A stretch of DNA of 8,854 bases from NCBI GenBank assembly GCA_012961925.1, contig DTYK01000202.1, forward strand, positions 1-8,854. The letters run 5' to 3'. Positions 1-5,508 of this stretch are shown here, in pieces. Within the stretch, counting starts at the first letter, position 1, and every line of letters begins with the position of its first letter. The position numbers and the translations under genes were made by a program. The DNA comes from Candidatus Latescibacterota bacterium. Lineage in GTDB: Bacteria; Latescibacterota; MVCY01; DTYK01. The notes under the pieces are model-generated. The model searched no databases. It saw only the letters and a list, made by a program, of their open reading frames with translations, and was not told the DNA's origin.

Positions 1-484
1 GTTTTTCCAAAAAATACTCTTCGGTCTCCAGGACCCTTGATCCAAGCCCTTCCATCATATCGGGCACCCCTTTTCGAAGGATGGCCTTTATATCATCGAT
101 GGATTCAACAGGTATGACCCAGGGCATACGGTCGCCCTCCTGCACGATCTCACATCCGAACAGGGAAGGGATTATACCGACGCCGTAATTGGCCCGGATC
201 ACATAGACCTTGTCGTCTCGCATCAGAACCCCTTCGTAAACGTTATTAAGCTCGTTTAAGAGCATTTTGGCCATATCCCTGTACGCTTCTTCATAACTGA
301 AGCGCGGCCAGTCGGTAAAAGGGGTCCCCTCCTTACTCATATCATCCACGGAACTGAGGATCAGCGGGAGTCTCGGAACGGACTCAAAGTTCTGGGCTGC
401 TAATTGTAACCGTTCCGCCTCGTTCACATGTTCCACGTCTATAAGGCCGTTCAACCTCTCCAAATATCGATCAACCGAGACCAT
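1..484 (-). CDS. Uroporphyrinogen decarboxylase (URO-D)-like protein, N-terminal part, 3' end beyond window
   Basis: An open frame runs from ATG at 484 to the window edge, giving 161 residues with no stop. The start is firm: an in-frame TGA lies directly upstream, and GGAGGAG sits 7 nt before the ATG. The most telling segment is ANYGVGIIPSLFGCEI (residues 98-113). From memory, this is characteristic of URO-D-superfamily proteins found in sugar-utilisation clusters of planctomycete-like and uncultured bacteria, not of haem-pathway HemE. The superfamily also includes cobalamin-linked methyltransferases, so the substrate cannot be named. The TIM-barrel core expected of the family mostly lies outside the window. 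The gene follows the isomerase gene by 27 nt, so the two are probably co-transcribed and work on the same sugar or sugar-like compound. Family assignment is moderately sure; function is unknown. Confidence 0.7.
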   Translation of the reverse strand, partial: MVSVDRYLERLNGLIDVEHVNEAERLQLAAQNFESVPRLPLILSSVDDMSKEGTPFTDWPRFSYEEAYRDMAKMLLNELNNVYEGVLMRDDKVYVIRANYGVGIIPSLFGCEIVQEGDRMPWVIPVESIDDIKAILRKGVPDMMEGLGSRVLETEEYFLEK

Positions 485-490
485 TCATCT

Positions 491-498
491 ACTCCTCC
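491..498 (-). promoter_or_regulatory. Shine-Dalgarno site for the URO-D-like gene
   Basis: The minus strand reads GGAGGAGT here, ending 6-7 nt before the ATG at 484. An ATG at 488 is out of frame and hits a stop after five codons, so this site selects 484. Confidence 0.7.
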
Positions 499-511
499 AC
501 CAACATTCTCC

Positions 512-1312
512 TTACATCACATTTAAAAGCAGCCTCTTCAGATTTTCAACGCACGTCCTGGAGGCCTTCACCCTTGGGCCGAAGTGGGTCTCCACAGTAT
601 AATACCCGTCGTAACCATTGCGATACAACGCCTCAAGTTGCCCCTGCCAATTGACATCCCCTTCGCCAATAGCCACTGTTCTGCTGCCTTCTGGCCCCTT
701 TTTAGTGTCCTTGATATGAAGGTGAAAGATCAGATCCTTTAGATCAGTATATTCTTCAGGGTAGGGTTTACCTCCGGAGTTGAGCGAATTGCATGGATCC
801 CAGTTCAGGCCAAAGTTCTTCTGTCCAACCTCCCGTACTAATCGGGCTGATGTCCTTCCAGTACCTGCCCAGCAACTTGGTTCATTCTCAAGGGCTATAC
901 GGATATTCTCCCGTTCTGCCTTTTCGGCCACCTCTCCTAAGATATCCACCACCTGTTGGGGATAGTTCTCTTCCTTTTCGCCCTCTGGCATAAGGAACCC
1001 AAAGACGATAACCAGATCGGCACCCAGTTCGTGGGCCAGCTCATAGGTACGAGGAAGCATCTCATCGATCTGGGATCGAACCTCGGGAGAATCCACAGGG
1101 ATCTTAAAGGCTCCAGGGGAAAGGGTCGAGATCTTTATTCCATATTCCTTGACCGTCCTGAAGACCTCCCTCTTATCCCTCTCGGATATATAGGGCATAC
1201 GTCCGGAGGGGAGGCCCCGGATCTCAAAGTTCTGGATTCCCCAGTCAGTTCCGAGTTCCACCGCTGTCAAGAATTCCGGACTAATCTCGTCGGAGACAAT
1301 GGCGAGCTTCAT
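512..1312 (-). CDS. Sugar phosphate isomerase/epimerase, xylose isomerase-like TIM barrel
   Basis: This 266-residue protein has the size and pattern of the xylose isomerase-like TIM-barrel (AP endonuclease 2) superfamily, whose members isomerise or epimerise sugars, keto-sugars and inositols with a divalent metal. Numbering from the Met at 1312, likely metal and active-site segments are ALENE (Glu142 or Glu144), NWDPCN (Asp172), FHLHIKD (His197/His199), the GEGDVNW turn (217-223) and the C-terminal TVETH (Glu241). The C-terminal GYDGYYTVE strand is typical of the fold. I chose ATG 1312 over the ATG two codons upstream (1318): AGGAGG at 1319-1324 directly abuts 1318 but sits a normal 6 nt from 1312. 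The gene lies 47 nt downstream of the MocA-type gene and 27 nt upstream of the URO-D-like gene, which suggests one catabolic unit. The exact substrate cannot be inferred. Confidence 0.9.
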   Translation of the reverse strand: MKLAIVSDEISPEFLTAVELGTDWGIQNFEIRGLPSGRMPYISERDKREVFRTVKEYGIKISTLSPGAFKIPVDSPEVRSQIDEMLPRTYELAHELGADLVIVFGFLMPEGEKEENYPQQVVDILGEVAEKAERENIRIALENEPSCWAGTGRTSARLVREVGQKNFGLNWDPCNSLNSGGKPYPEEYTDLKDLIFHLHIKDTKKGPEGSRTVAIGEGDVNWQGQLEALYRNGYDGYYTVETHFGPRVKASRTCVENLKRLLLNVM

Positions 1313-1318
1313 CCTCAT

Positions 1319-1324
1319 CCTCCT
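1319..1324 (-). promoter_or_regulatory. Shine-Dalgarno AGGAGG deciding the isomerase start
   Basis: A perfect AGGAGG lies directly against ATG 1318 and 6 nt before ATG 1312. Spacing strongly favours 1312, so the protein begins MKLAIVSDE rather than MRMKLAIV. Confidence 0.7.
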
Positions 1325-1359
1325 GTAGGAAGGCTTTGAAATATTAACCCGTCCCCAAT

Positions 1360-2405
1360 TTACAATTTAACACTTCTGCCCTTCCCTGAGGATTCGTAGA
1401 TGGCAAAGACGATCTGAAGCGCACGCAGGCCGTCCTCACCCCTTGCACCCCACATAGGCTCTTGGTCATATCTGACACAGTCGATAAAATGGGCAAGCTC
1501 CTGGGGATATCCGAGAGACCAATCCTCATCGACCGCCGGAAATGTCCATCCCTTAGTGGTCTCTGCCTTTTCGAGGGCATACTGATAACCTTCGAGGCTG
1601 AATACCTTTATCGGCGATCCCTGTGAGAGGTTGACCCTTATAGTTCCCTTCGTTCCATAGATTTCGGCCTGGTCATCAAGCCCACCCAGAGTTATGTAAT
1701 TGGCCTTAATGAGGCAAAAACTACCGTCCTCAAAGGTAAGGATAGCCGCCCCCCAGTCCTCACCTTCGAAATCGGGATGGAGCAGGTTAGCTTTCCCCCT
1801 CCGCTCACCCTTGCCGAAACCCCCACAACCTCCTTCTGCTTGAACCATCGTGCAAATCCGATGGGGTGGATGCCAAGATGGATCATGGCCCCTCCTCCAC
1901 AGTAATTCAGCCTCTTTGCGAAGATGGAGTGAGAACCACTGTGGGTCTCCTTTGCCTTCAGGTAAAGCACCTGCCCCACCGCACCTTCCTGACATATCTC
2001 CTTTGCCCTTGTCAGCATGGGTGAGAAAAGCCAGTCTTCGGCGTACATCAATTTGACACCATTCTTTTCACAGACTTCCACCATCTCCCCTGCATCTCTG
2101 AGAGAAGTCGCTAACGGCTTCTCACAGATCACATGCTTTCCAGCTTCAGCGGCTGAGATGGTCACGTCCCGGTGGAGATAGTTGGGAACGCAGACACTCA
2201 CCAGGTCGATGTCGGCTTTGCGGAACATCTCCCGATAATCGGTGTAACACTGAGGGATGTTGTGTTCTGCAATGAAACTTCTCACATGATCCACGTTAGG
2301 GGAGGCTACAGCTACCACCTCGGCCTCCGGACACCTCTTATAACCATCAACGTGGATCCTGGCCGCAAATCTTGACCCTACAATGCCAACCCTCACCCGA
2401 TTCAT
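1360..2405 (-). pseudogene. Gfo/Idh/MocA-family NAD(P)-dependent oxidoreductase, interrupted by one frameshift
   Basis: Two frames together encode one complete family member of 348 residues, the usual length. The first frame (2405 to 1692) gives an N-terminal Rossmann fold with GIVGSRFAARIH (residues 7-18) and the family EKP motif at 95-97 (catalytic Lys96). It then gives GGGAMIHLGIHPIGFARWF (170-188), where the common D-x-G-x-H becomes H-x-G-x-H (His176, His180 kept). Homology leaves this frame after Gly204-Lys205 and resumes in the -1 frame with KANLLHPDFEGEDWG, running to TAA at 1360. Without a shift, translation ends at 1692 as a 237-residue product lacking the rest of the C-terminal domain. 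The break lies in the G5A3 run at 1792-1799, within an in-phase slippery heptamer. It may be an assembly error, a real mutation or, less likely, a programmed shift. The gene starts a sugar cassette with the isomerase and URO-D-like genes; its substrate is unknown. Confidence 0.85.
1791..1797 (-). other. Slippery heptamer G GGA AAG at the reading-frame break
   Basis: In the upstream frame, codons 203-205 read GGG GGA AAG, so the heptamer has the X XXY YYZ phase. A tandem -1 slip would re-pair to GGG and AAA, still decoding Gly-Lys, and would enter the downstream frame at GCT-AAC (Ala-Asn) with no residue lost. Phage lambda G/T uses the same heptamer. Whether it acts here is unknown. Confidence 0.4.
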
Positions 2406-2437
2406 CTCATTTATCCTAAATGCGAAAATTTGAACAC

Positions 2438-2472
2438 CGAAAAAACACCCGTGTTCATTCAGTGTTTTTCCG
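2438..2472 (-). terminator. Probable intrinsic terminator or bidirectional hairpin between the two operons
   Basis: The arms 2438-2448 and 2462-2472 form an 11-bp stem with one G-U wobble in the minus-strand RNA and a 13-nt loop. The 3' arm contains six consecutive U. An alternative short hairpin (AACA-CGGG-UGUU) uses the same 3' arm and is followed directly by U residues. It lies in the only sizeable gap (2406-2501), after the folate gene and before the oxidoreductase. The stem is A-U rich, so termination strength is uncertain. Confidence 0.5.
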
Positions 2473-2501
2473 AATCTGGTTTTATCTAACCAAACGGTAC
2501 C

Positions 2502-3071
2502 TTAATTGCTCCTTCTATATATCCTCTCCTCGGTCATGACGGAGTCCACCCTCACGTCAAGGTGGGTTGTCTCTATCCTGTCCAGGATCTGAAACTGGTA
2601 GGCAAGACCGATCTTTGGGACCTTAAGACCGGCAAGGAATCGGTCATAGAAGCCACCACCAAACCCTATTCTGTTGCCATACGGATCAAAGGCTACCCCG
2701 GGGACGATCACCAGATCAATGATATCCGGTTCAACAAATCTCAGACACTCCTGTTTCGGCTCCAGGATACCGAAGGTACCCTTTTCCAGCTCTTCCAGAG
2801 CCTTTATCTCGGAATGGAACAACCTTCTCTTCTCCAGATCTGTAACCGGTACAATCACCCTTTTCCCTGAGCTCAGGGCCCTCTGGATCAGGCAGCGGGT
2901 GTCTACCTCTTTGTCCTTAGAGACGTAACAATGGATTACAGCAGCACGCTTATATTCCTGAAGACCCATGAGTCTTTCGGTTATAATCCTGCTTTTTCGG
3001 AGAGCATCCTCTTCTAACAGGGTGCTCCTACGTGCAAGAACCCTTCTCCGGATTTCGTTCTTCTGAACCAT
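2502..3071 (-). CDS. ygfA: 5-formyltetrahydrofolate cyclo-ligase (5,10-methenyl-THF synthetase)
   Basis: This cytosolic enzyme uses ATP to convert 5-formyl-THF irreversibly to 5,10-methenyl-THF, returning a stored or inhibitory folate to the one-carbon pool. The 189-residue length is normal. Motifs in order are the N-terminal K-x-x-I-R-R segment, KEVDT (54-58), GILEP (101-105), DLVIVPGVAFDPYGNR (119-134) and the nucleotide-binding GFGGGFYDRFL (136-146). The C-terminal LAYQFQ...HLDVRVD block follows, where families usually have HD-x-x-x-D and this protein has an extra Leu. ATG 3071 lies 18 nt after the stop of the upstream YacP-like gene and has no clear Shine-Dalgarno, so translation may be coupled. 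It is the last gene before the hairpin at 2438-2472 and probably ends the upstream transcription unit. Confidence 0.95.
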   Translation of the reverse strand: MVQKNEIRRRVLARRSTLLEEDALRKSRIITERLMGLQEYKRAAVIHCYVSKDKEVDTRCLIQRALSSGKRVIVPVTDLEKRRLFHSEIKALEELEKGTFGILEPKQECLRFVEPDIIDLVIVPGVAFDPYGNRIGFGGGFYDRFLAGLKVPKIGLAYQFQILDRIETTHLDVRVDSVMTEERIYRRSN

Positions 3072-3089
3072 GGGTACGAGGATGAACCG

Positions 3090-3608
3090 TCAGCTCTTAG
3101 ACCTCGACTTCTTACGCAGTGCTGCCTTCAGCTTCTTGAGAGCTCTGATTCCCTCTGAATCCAATGATTTGGCGATGGAGACTCTCCCCTGAAACCTCGG
3201 ATCGTTACCCCGTTGACTATCCTCATCATTATCAAGGAAGTCAAAATTGCTAAGGTGTTTGCCACCCAGTCTCTTAACGGCCTGGGCCAGATCCCTATTG
3301 GTCGTTACAACACCGACGAGGCACGTTGTAAGCTTCTGTTTGACCAGGTCTTCGATCGAGGATCCGATATCCTGCTCCTCCTTGACGAAGACGATGTTAA
3401 GGCTTGACCCTTCGGAGGCTCTGATCCCATGAGAGGAGACAAAACGCTCATTAAAGACGACGGTAACCTTCCGGCCACTGACCTTTGTGTAATTCTCAAG
3501 TTTGCGGATCAGTTCATCCCGCGCAACCTCAACGCTCCTCTTGGTCAGCCTGGAAAAATCGGGCCAATTAAGGAGGAGATCATCGCCATCAACCAAGATT
3601 TCCCGCAT
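3090..3608 (-). CDS. YacP/Rae1-type NYN-domain protein, putative RNase with atypical active site
   Basis: This 172-residue protein aligns, from memory, along most of its length with YacP (Rae1), a ribosome-associated endoribonuclease of Bacillus. The order is an N-terminal ILVDG strand (4-8) followed by LLLNWPDF, the ARDELIRKLENY helix (29-40), VTVVFNERFV (48-57), IVFVKEEQ (72-79), and VVTTNRDLAQ (100-109). The C-terminal tail is Lys/Arg-rich (158-171). Asp7 is kept, but the family VDGYN is VDGDD here. The usual ADE acidic pair is GSS (82-84), and the TSD motif reads TTN (Asn104). It may therefore be catalytically impaired, or use Asp106 or the second NYN protein next door. The start is supported by AAAGGA 7 nt before ATG. 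It follows the LabA-type gene by 18 nt and precedes the folate gene by 18 nt. Confidence 0.8.
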   Translation of the reverse strand: MREILVDGDDLLLNWPDFSRLTKRSVEVARDELIRKLENYTKVSGRKVTVVFNERFVSSHGIRASEGSSLNIVFVKEEQDIGSSIEDLVKQKLTTCLVGVVTTNRDLAQAVKRLGGKHLSNFDFLDNDEDSQRGNDPRFQGRVSIAKSLDSEGIRALKKLKAALRKKSRSKS

Positions 3609-3626
3609 CTTAGGTTCCTTTCCCGA

Positions 3627-3983
3627 TCATGCCTTCAGAAGCATGGATTCGTCGATGGGATAATAAGAGTCAGCCGCAAGGATCAGATCCTTCGCAGTGT
3701 TATGGGGGAACGAGAACACCCCTACCCTCGAATCTATTGTCTTCACAAGATTGACAGGAGAGACGAAGTCTCCGTCGCCTGAGACCAGGACCGCCACGTC
3801 CAGTTTATCAGCAAGGCCGATCATGTCAACGGCTACGTCCATATCCCAGTCCTCCTTTGTTGATCCATCAGCCTGCAGGCGTATCTTCTTCTGTGTGACC
3901 TCACAATTCTTCTGTTGAAGCATGATGACGAAACTGCTCTGGTCACCTTCGGAGGGCTGGACGACGTATGCGATCGTCTTCAC
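3627..3983 (-). CDS. LabA/DUF88-type NYN-domain protein lacking the N-terminal FID-x-x-N region
   Basis: This short protein (118 residues from GTG 3983; 119 from GTG 3986) matches the central and C-terminal part of the LabA/DUF88 NYN nuclease family, PIN-like metal-dependent RNases. Visible motifs, numbered from GTG 3986, are KEDWDMDVAVDMI (44-56), VAVLVSGDGDF (64-74) and the C-terminal TAKDLILAADSYYPI. Full-length relatives, as I recall them, begin ~35-40 residues earlier with a strand carrying FIDxxN and the first catalytic Asp. That part is absent. The frame continues upstream only through five codons to the TAA of coaD, which is in the same frame, so no hidden N-terminus exists there. AGGAGG (3989-3994) lies 5 nt from GTG 3983 and 2 nt from GTG 3986, favouring 3983. 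The strong ribosome site suggests the short form is translated. Function is unknown. Confidence 0.75.
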   Translation of the reverse strand: MKTIAYVVQPSEGDQSSFVIMLQQKNCEVTQKKIRLQADGSTKEDWDMDVAVDMIGLADKLDVAVLVSGDGDFVSPVNLVKTIDSRVGVFSFPHNTAKDLILAADSYYPIDESMLLKA

Positions 3984-3988
3984 CACCC

Positions 3989-3994
3989 CCTCCT
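3989..3994 (-). promoter_or_regulatory. Shine-Dalgarno AGGAGG for the truncated NYN gene
   Basis: A perfect AGGAGG sits between the coaD stop (3999-4001) and tandem GTG codons at 3986 and 3983. Spacing favours 3983. It shows the truncated frame has its own initiation signal rather than being a leftover tail. Confidence 0.65.
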
Positions 3995-3998
3995 GTCT

Positions 3999-4514
3999 TT
4001 ACCTTTCCGCGTGACGAATGATATCCGTCCTTAATTTCTCCTTCAGTTTCCCCTCCACATATGGGGGAACGAACCTGCTCACATCGCCACCAAATCGAGC
4101 AATCTCTTTAACGATCGTTGAGTTCAGATAGGTATATTCACTACTTGTCATGAGGAAGACGCTCTCGAAACGCGGGTCCAGGCTACGATTTGTAAGAGCC
4201 ATCTGAAATTCATATTCAAAGTCAGTCACAGCCCGCAGACCCCTGATCACAGCATGGACGCCCTTAAGTCGAGCTGCGTCCACAAGCAGTCCTTCAAACC
4301 TATCAACCGAAACCTTTTCCCAATGCTGCGTCGTTTCCCTCACCATATCCAGCCTCTCTTCAAGCGAGAAGAGAGGCGTCTTGCCCGGATTACAGGCAAC
4401 TATCACGATTACATGGTCGAAGATGACCATAGCCCGCTCAATGATATCCAGATGCCCATAAGTGATGGGATCAAAGGTACCAGGATAAAGCGCCTTTCTC
4501 AATCTTACCTCCAT
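3999..4514 (-). CDS. coaD: Phosphopantetheine adenylyltransferase (PPAT)
   Basis: PPAT transfers AMP from ATP to 4'-phosphopantetheine, giving dephospho-CoA, the penultimate step of CoA synthesis in the cytosol. From ATG 4514 the product has 171 residues, close to the family norm. Signatures are ALYPGTFDPITYGHLDII (8-25) with the nucleotidyltransferase TYGH at 18-21, NPGKTPLFSLEERL (42-55), VIRGLRAVTDFEYE (89-102), and EYTYLNSTIVKEIARFGGDV (126-145). An in-frame ATG at 4556, 6 nt after the rsmD stop, would add 14 residues, but it lacks a Shine-Dalgarno and the family begins 6-10 residues before PGTFDP. The 4514 start has only a weak GAGG about 11 nt upstream, so 4556 cannot be excluded. The rsmD-coaD pairing is common in bacteria and supports both calls. 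Confidence 0.95.
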   Translation of the reverse strand: MEVRLRKALYPGTFDPITYGHLDIIERAMVIFDHVIVIVACNPGKTPLFSLEERLDMVRETTQHWEKVSVDRFEGLLVDAARLKGVHAVIRGLRAVTDFEYEFQMALTNRSLDPRFESVFLMTSSEYTYLNSTIVKEIARFGGDVSRFVPPYVEGKLKEKLRTDIIRHAER

Positions 4515-4562
4515 GTTATCCGATCCCTCGGGAACATAGCGAAGTCTTCGACCCATTCTGCA

Positions 4563-5132
4563 TTATTCAGTATCATACTCCGTGCCTCCCCAAAGTGCCA
4601 GCAGTGCATCTCCATAGATTCGCTTAAAAATGGGGACAAGACCGCTCACAGCCTCCGGCCAGGGTTCATCTCTCCGACATCGCGTGACCACCACACCGTC
4701 CCCGGCCAGAACATCCCAGGCAACCAGAGTTTCAAGGATCTCCTTTGTCATCCGCTTCTTGTACGGTGGGTCGGAAAAGATCAAGTCGAATTTCCGGTTA
4801 TCTCTACCCAGCCTTTCTATCACTTTACGGCTGTCCCCAGGGAGGATTTCTGACCGATCCATAAAACCCAGGGTTTTAAGGTTAGACCTGATAGTTGCCA
4901 CAGCTATGAGGCTGGAGTCCACGAAGACCGCCTCTTTCGCCCCACGGCTTAAGGCTTCGATCCCCAAACTTCCCGATCCAGCAAAGAGATCCAGGACTCG
5001 GGCGCCTTCCACCTTTTCGCTAAGGATATCGAATATCGCCTCCCTGACCCTCTCGATAACAGGACGGGTTCTTCTGCCCTTCGGTGTTCTCAGAAACCGC
5101 CCCTTTGCCGTCCCCGAAACTATCCGTATCAT
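4563..5132 (-). CDS. rsmD: 16S rRNA (guanine(966)-N(2))-methyltransferase RsmD
   Basis: RsmD methylates N2 of G966 in 16S rRNA using S-adenosylmethionine during small-subunit assembly. The 189-residue length is typical. The N-terminus IRIVSGTAKGRFL (2-14) and TRPVIERVREAIFDIL (22-37) are characteristic, though the usual RPTxDRVRE reads RPVIERVRE. Motif I is VLDLFAGSGSLGIEAL (46-61), and the acidic end of the next strand is FVDSS (70-74). The catalytic motif IV is DPPY (121-124). ATG 5132 lies 9 nt after the upstream ComEA-like stop with no evident Shine-Dalgarno, which suggests coupled translation. The gene precedes coaD, a common arrangement. Confidence 0.95.
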   Translation of the reverse strand: MIRIVSGTAKGRFLRTPKGRRTRPVIERVREAIFDILSEKVEGARVLDLFAGSGSLGIEALSRGAKEAVFVDSSLIAVATIRSNLKTLGFMDRSEILPGDSRKVIERLGRDNRKFDLIFSDPPYKKRMTKEILETLVAWDVLAGDGVVVTRCRRDEPWPEAVSGLVPIFKRIYGDALLALWGGTEYDTE

Positions 5133-5141
5133 AGCGGGATC

Positions 5142-5507
5142 TCATTCGGCCTTTATTAGAGGTCTCAGCCCCTCAAGGGTCCTGGCTCCTATCCCCCGGA
5201 CGGCACACAGATCCTCGACAGATCCAAAAGAGCCGTTTTCCTGACGGAAGCGAACTATCTCCTCTGCCAGCTTGGGGCCTATGCCTGGCAGTGTCTGCAG
5301 TTCCTCGACCGTAGCAGCGTTGATGTCAAGCTTACCTGGAATAACTGCCTCCCCAGAATCTCCAGGCGCAACTGTTCCAGGAATAACCCGAAACTCTTCG
5401 ATCAGATCGGGGTTATGCCGATCAAGCAGGGATATGACCCCCCCTATCACGAGGAAAATCACCAGAAGGCAGAGCACTATCTGTTCTTTTCTTGTCAGAG
5501 AGAACAT
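5142..5507 (-). CDS. ComEA-like membrane-anchored helix-hairpin-helix DNA-binding protein
   Basis: The 121-residue product has one N-terminal membrane segment (about residues 10-28) after a short positively charged start, then a linker (29-58). The C-terminal tandem helix-hairpin-helix domain begins LDINAATVEELQTLPGIGP (60-78), a hallmark of the ComEA family. The two hairpins are PGIGPKLAE (74-82) and RGIGARTLE (104-112). In competent bacteria ComEA binds incoming double-stranded DNA outside the inner membrane; HhH proteins of this size also occur in bacteria with no demonstrated competence. The predicted topology puts the HhH domain in the periplasm. The ATG is one base after the sprA stop (TGA-G-ATG), so translation is likely coupled to sprA. 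No comEC or comF is present in this window, so a DNA-uptake role is not shown. Confidence 0.88.
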   Translation of the reverse strand: MFSLTRKEQIVLCLLVIFLVIGGVISLLDRHNPDLIEEFRVIPGTVAPGDSGEAVIPGKLDINAATVEELQTLPGIGPKLAEEIVRFRQENGSFGSVEDLCAVRGIGARTLEGLRPLIKAE

Positions 5508-5508
5508 C

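Noticed and set aside
956..1339. Plus-strand 127-codon open frame opposite the isomerase gene
   Set aside because: It is antisense to a clear TIM-barrel gene, has no recognisable motif and no supporting ribosome site that I could see.
1795..1850. Upstream Shine-Dalgarno-like stimulator (AAGGAGG) for frameshifting at the slippery heptamer
   Set aside because: It lies about 30 nt upstream, well beyond the roughly 10-14 nt known for bacterial -1 stimulators.
2406..2440. A sigma-70-like promoter before the oxidoreductase gene (TAGGAT near 2415)
   Set aside because: The -10 match is partial and no convincing -35 element sits at the right distance, so I do not call it.
3090..3986. The two NYN genes as halves of one frameshifted gene
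   Set aside because: Each aligns with a different NYN family, each has its own C-terminal region and Shine-Dalgarno site, and the first ends with a normal stop before the second begins.
3984..4001. Stop-codon readthrough making a CoaD-NYN fusion
   Set aside because: The shared frame is suggestive, but a perfect AGGAGG with GTG codons follows the stop and both products end or start where independent proteins would.
4254..5244. Long plus-strand open frames of about 200 codons (4254-4853 and 4630-5244)
   Set aside because: They lie opposite coaD and rsmD, which carry unmistakable family motifs on the minus strand. Their translations are low-complexity Ser/Arg/Pro-rich and show no recognisable domain.
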